Both the position numbers and the translations under genes were made by a program. The notes beneath the pieces were generated by a model. It was not told the origin of the DNA. It ran no database searches and worked only from the letters and a program-made list of their open reading frames with translations. Below are positions 6,519 to 7,963 of a DNA stretch of 7,963 nt, one piece after another. This DNA comes from Acidimicrobiia bacterium (GTDB lineage Bacteria; Actinomycetota; Acidimicrobiia; Acidimicrobiales; Bin134). The stretch lies in NCBI GenBank assembly GCA_009843565.1, contig VYDF01000039.1, positions 5,451 to 13,413 on the forward strand, read 5' to 3'. The stretch's first letter is position 1. Every line of letters starts with the position of its first letter.

Positions 6519-7667
6519 ATGACCCTTGGTTCTGCAATCTCACTGGCCGACTTAGAAGCTGATCCCGACCCGATCATGGCTCGACTGCGGGCGGATGAGC
6601 CGGTGACCTGGGTTCCAGCCATGGAAATGTGGCTGGTCACCCGGTGGGATGACGTGGTCTACATGGAGGAACATCCCGAACTGTTCAGCGCGGCAACTGA
6701 ACCCTCGTTTCTGGCTCGGGCGCTGGGTCAGAACATGCTTACGTGCGATCCTCCTGAGCACACCCGCCTCCAAGGCATCATGCAGCCGCCGTTTCAACCG
6801 GGCGGTCGTAGCGGCGCGTTTGCTGCTGATGAGCTCGGACCGATGGCCGACCGACTGCTCGATGCCGTCGACCCGGCCGGCTTTGAGTTGATGACTGACT
6901 ACGCCCAACCGCTATCGGCAGGCTCACTGGCAACGGTGCTGGGACTAGATGCCCACGGCTTTGACCGAATGTGGTCGTGGTGCGAGGGCCTGTGTGCAGA
7001 TCTGGCCAACTTCGAAAACGATCCCGACTTGACTGCCATCGGCGAACAAACCAAGGCCGACCTGGGCGCGGCCATTGCCGAGCGGATCGAATCGGCTGGC
7101 GACGACGACTCGGCGATCTCCTGGTTCGTACAGGAGGGGGCAACTCCTGAGGAGATCGTCAACAACGTCCGGTTGATGATCTCCGGTGGCATCAACGAAC
7201 CCCGAGACGGTATTGGGATGGTGACCTGGGTCGTTCTGACCCGTCCCGAAATAAGGGCCCAAATCGATGCCAATCCGGCCAAGCTGCGCCGGCTTATCGA
7301 GGAGGTTTTCCGGGTGTACAGCCCAGTCGGAACGATTACCCGCCAGGCCACCCGGGACCTCGACCTCGGAGGCTCAAGGATCAAGGCGGGGGATCTGGTG
7401 AGCGGGGTGCTGCGGTCAATCAACCTCGACGAGTCGCATTGGAGCAACCCAACGGAAATCGACCTCGACCGCCGAGAGGGTACTCACGCCGCGTTCGCCC
7501 TCGGCACCCATCGCTGTCTGGGAGAGTGGCTCGGCCGCCAGGAAGTACGGGTGGGAGTTGAACGGCTGTTCGCCCGCTTTCCTGGCCTGGCCCTAGAACC
7601 CAACCAGCAAATCGAGATCCATGGCTTCGAGTTCCGCGGTCCCCGCTCTGTTCGGGTCAGGGGCTAG
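6519..7667 (+). CDS. Cytochrome P450
   Basis: A 382-residue soluble bacterial class I-type P450, a haem monooxygenase needing separate redox partners, none of which is in this window. Seen directly: CDPPEHTRLQ at 76-85, the usual C-helix region; helix I with MISGGINEPRDG (220-231); the ExxR motif E262-x-x-R265 in EEVFRVYSP; and the haem loop FALGTHRCLG (326-335) with C333 as the iron ligand. In helix I the normal (A/G)GxxT segment reads GGINE, so the acid-alcohol pair that delivers protons in most P450s is replaced by Asn226-Glu227. The frame is open to a TTG at 6456 that would overlap the dehydrogenase. ATG 6519 gives a normal N terminus and is preferred. Its TAG forms CTAG shared with the convergent gene. 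The substrate is unknown. Confidence 0.93.
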   Translation: MTLGSAISLADLEADPDPIMARLRADEPVTWVPAMEMWLVTRWDDVVYMEEHPELFSAATEPSFLARALGQNMLTCDPPEHTRLQGIMQPPFQPGGRSGAFAADELGPMADRLLDAVDPAGFELMTDYAQPLSAGSLATVLGLDAHGFDRMWSWCEGLCADLANFENDPDLTAIGEQTKADLGAAIAERIESAGDDDSAISWFVQEGATPEEIVNNVRLMISGGINEPRDGIGMVTWVVLTRPEIRAQIDANPAKLRRLIEEVFRVYSPVGTITRQATRDLDLGGSRIKAGDLVSGVLRSINLDESHWSNPTEIDLDRREGTHAAFALGTHRCLGEWLGRQEVRVGVERLFARFPGLALEPNQQIEIHGFEFRGPRSVRVRG

Positions 7668-7963
7668 GGAGCAAAGCTGAGGGGGATTCGTATGGTGGCC
7701 TCGGGGTCTTGGAGTCCGGAGTCGTTGACCGCGATTACACAGTCGTCGACGGTGGCATCGCAGATACCGCTGCCAACCGCCCCGACGATGATCGTCAGCT
7801 CCAGCGAACCCTCGCCACTGGGATTGGGATGCAGGATTCTGGCGTTGGTGAAGTCGCAGACCCCTGAGCCTTCCGTCCCTCCCTGTGAGCACTGGAGGAT
7901 ATTCACGCTCTGTTCGGGGAGGAACCCGCTCCAAGTGACCACCACGGTCTGTCCGTCGACCAA
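7664..7963 (-). CDS. Neocarzinostatin-like domain protein (C-terminal part, cut by window edge)
   Basis: The last 99 residues of a protein whose start lies beyond the window; the leftmost residue is encoded by TTG and is probably an internal Leu. The sequence resembles the neocarzinostatin/macromomycin apoprotein family, an immunoglobulin-like beta-sandwich that in some actinomycetes binds enediyne chromophores. Seen directly: DGQTVVVTWSGF near the start, the VNILQC strand, a PNPSGEGSLELTIIV strand, and four cysteines placed as the family's two disulfides (C25-C36 and C68-C75, where the characterised family members have similar short loops). It ends in DCVIAVNDSG and a final beta strand. Disulfides imply secretion, but the signal peptide would lie outside the window. 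No enediyne biosynthesis genes are visible, so it may be a general secreted binding or structural domain, possibly one of several repeats. Confidence 0.75.
   Translation of the reverse strand: MVDGQTVVVTWSGFLPEQSVNILQCSQGGTEGSGVCDFTNARILHPNPSGEGSLELTIIVGAVGSGICDATVDDCVIAVNDSGLQDPEATIRIPLSFAP

Noticed and set aside
6899..7447. A 182-codon minus-strand open frame inside the P450
   Set aside because: The P450 frame carries all haem-binding motifs. The opposite frame is a shadow.
1..7963. tRNA, rRNA, CRISPR, insertion sequence, phage or toxin-antitoxin genes
   Set aside because: I looked for repeats, cloverleaf-like stretches and typical proteins on both strands and saw none.

Overview
The window looks like a compact chromosomal segment of a high-GC Gram-positive bacterium, most likely an actinobacterium. 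This is inferred from the GC-rich coding sequence, starts that lack a Shine-Dalgarno site but follow TANNNT-like -10 boxes, a bacterial P450 with a matching short-chain dehydrogenase, and a neocarzinostatin-fold protein. Acidimicrobiia would fit, but the sequence alone does not prove it. I see nine protein-coding genes (two cut by the window edges) and no RNA gene, CRISPR array, insertion sequence or prophage gene. No stretch over 300 bases lacks a gene.

Left part (1-2538): the minus strand carries a family-20-type glycoside hydrolase followed 39 bases later by the N-terminal part of a 3-hydroxyisobutyrate-dehydrogenase-type oxidoreductase, apparently one operon. A TetR-type repressor is transcribed divergently from the hydrolase and is the obvious candidate to control it. 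Middle (2535-5714): a minus-strand metal-dependent amidohydrolase converges on the TetR gene, with overlapping stop codons. It diverges from an OmpR-type response regulator and its sensor histidine kinase, which are joined by an ATGA overlap. Right part (5726-7963): a classical short-chain dehydrogenase and a cytochrome P450 diverge from a short shared promoter region. The P450 converges on a minus-strand neocarzinostatin-like protein, the two sharing the palindromic stop CTAG.

The gene order alternates between divergent pairs that share control regions and convergent pairs that almost touch. Functionally the region reads as accessory catabolism (hydrolase, amidohydrolase, dehydrogenases, P450) plus signalling. 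The P450 and dehydrogenase plausibly act in sequence (hydroxylation, then alcohol oxidation), but no substrate can be read from the sequence.

I found no convincing new defence or mobile system. The points most worth a second look are the response regulator with no conventional start at the expected place (an ATA codon, or a one-base shift after an upstream ATG), the P450 lacking the usual acid-alcohol pair in helix I, and the neocarzinostatin-fold domain with no visible enediyne genes next to it.
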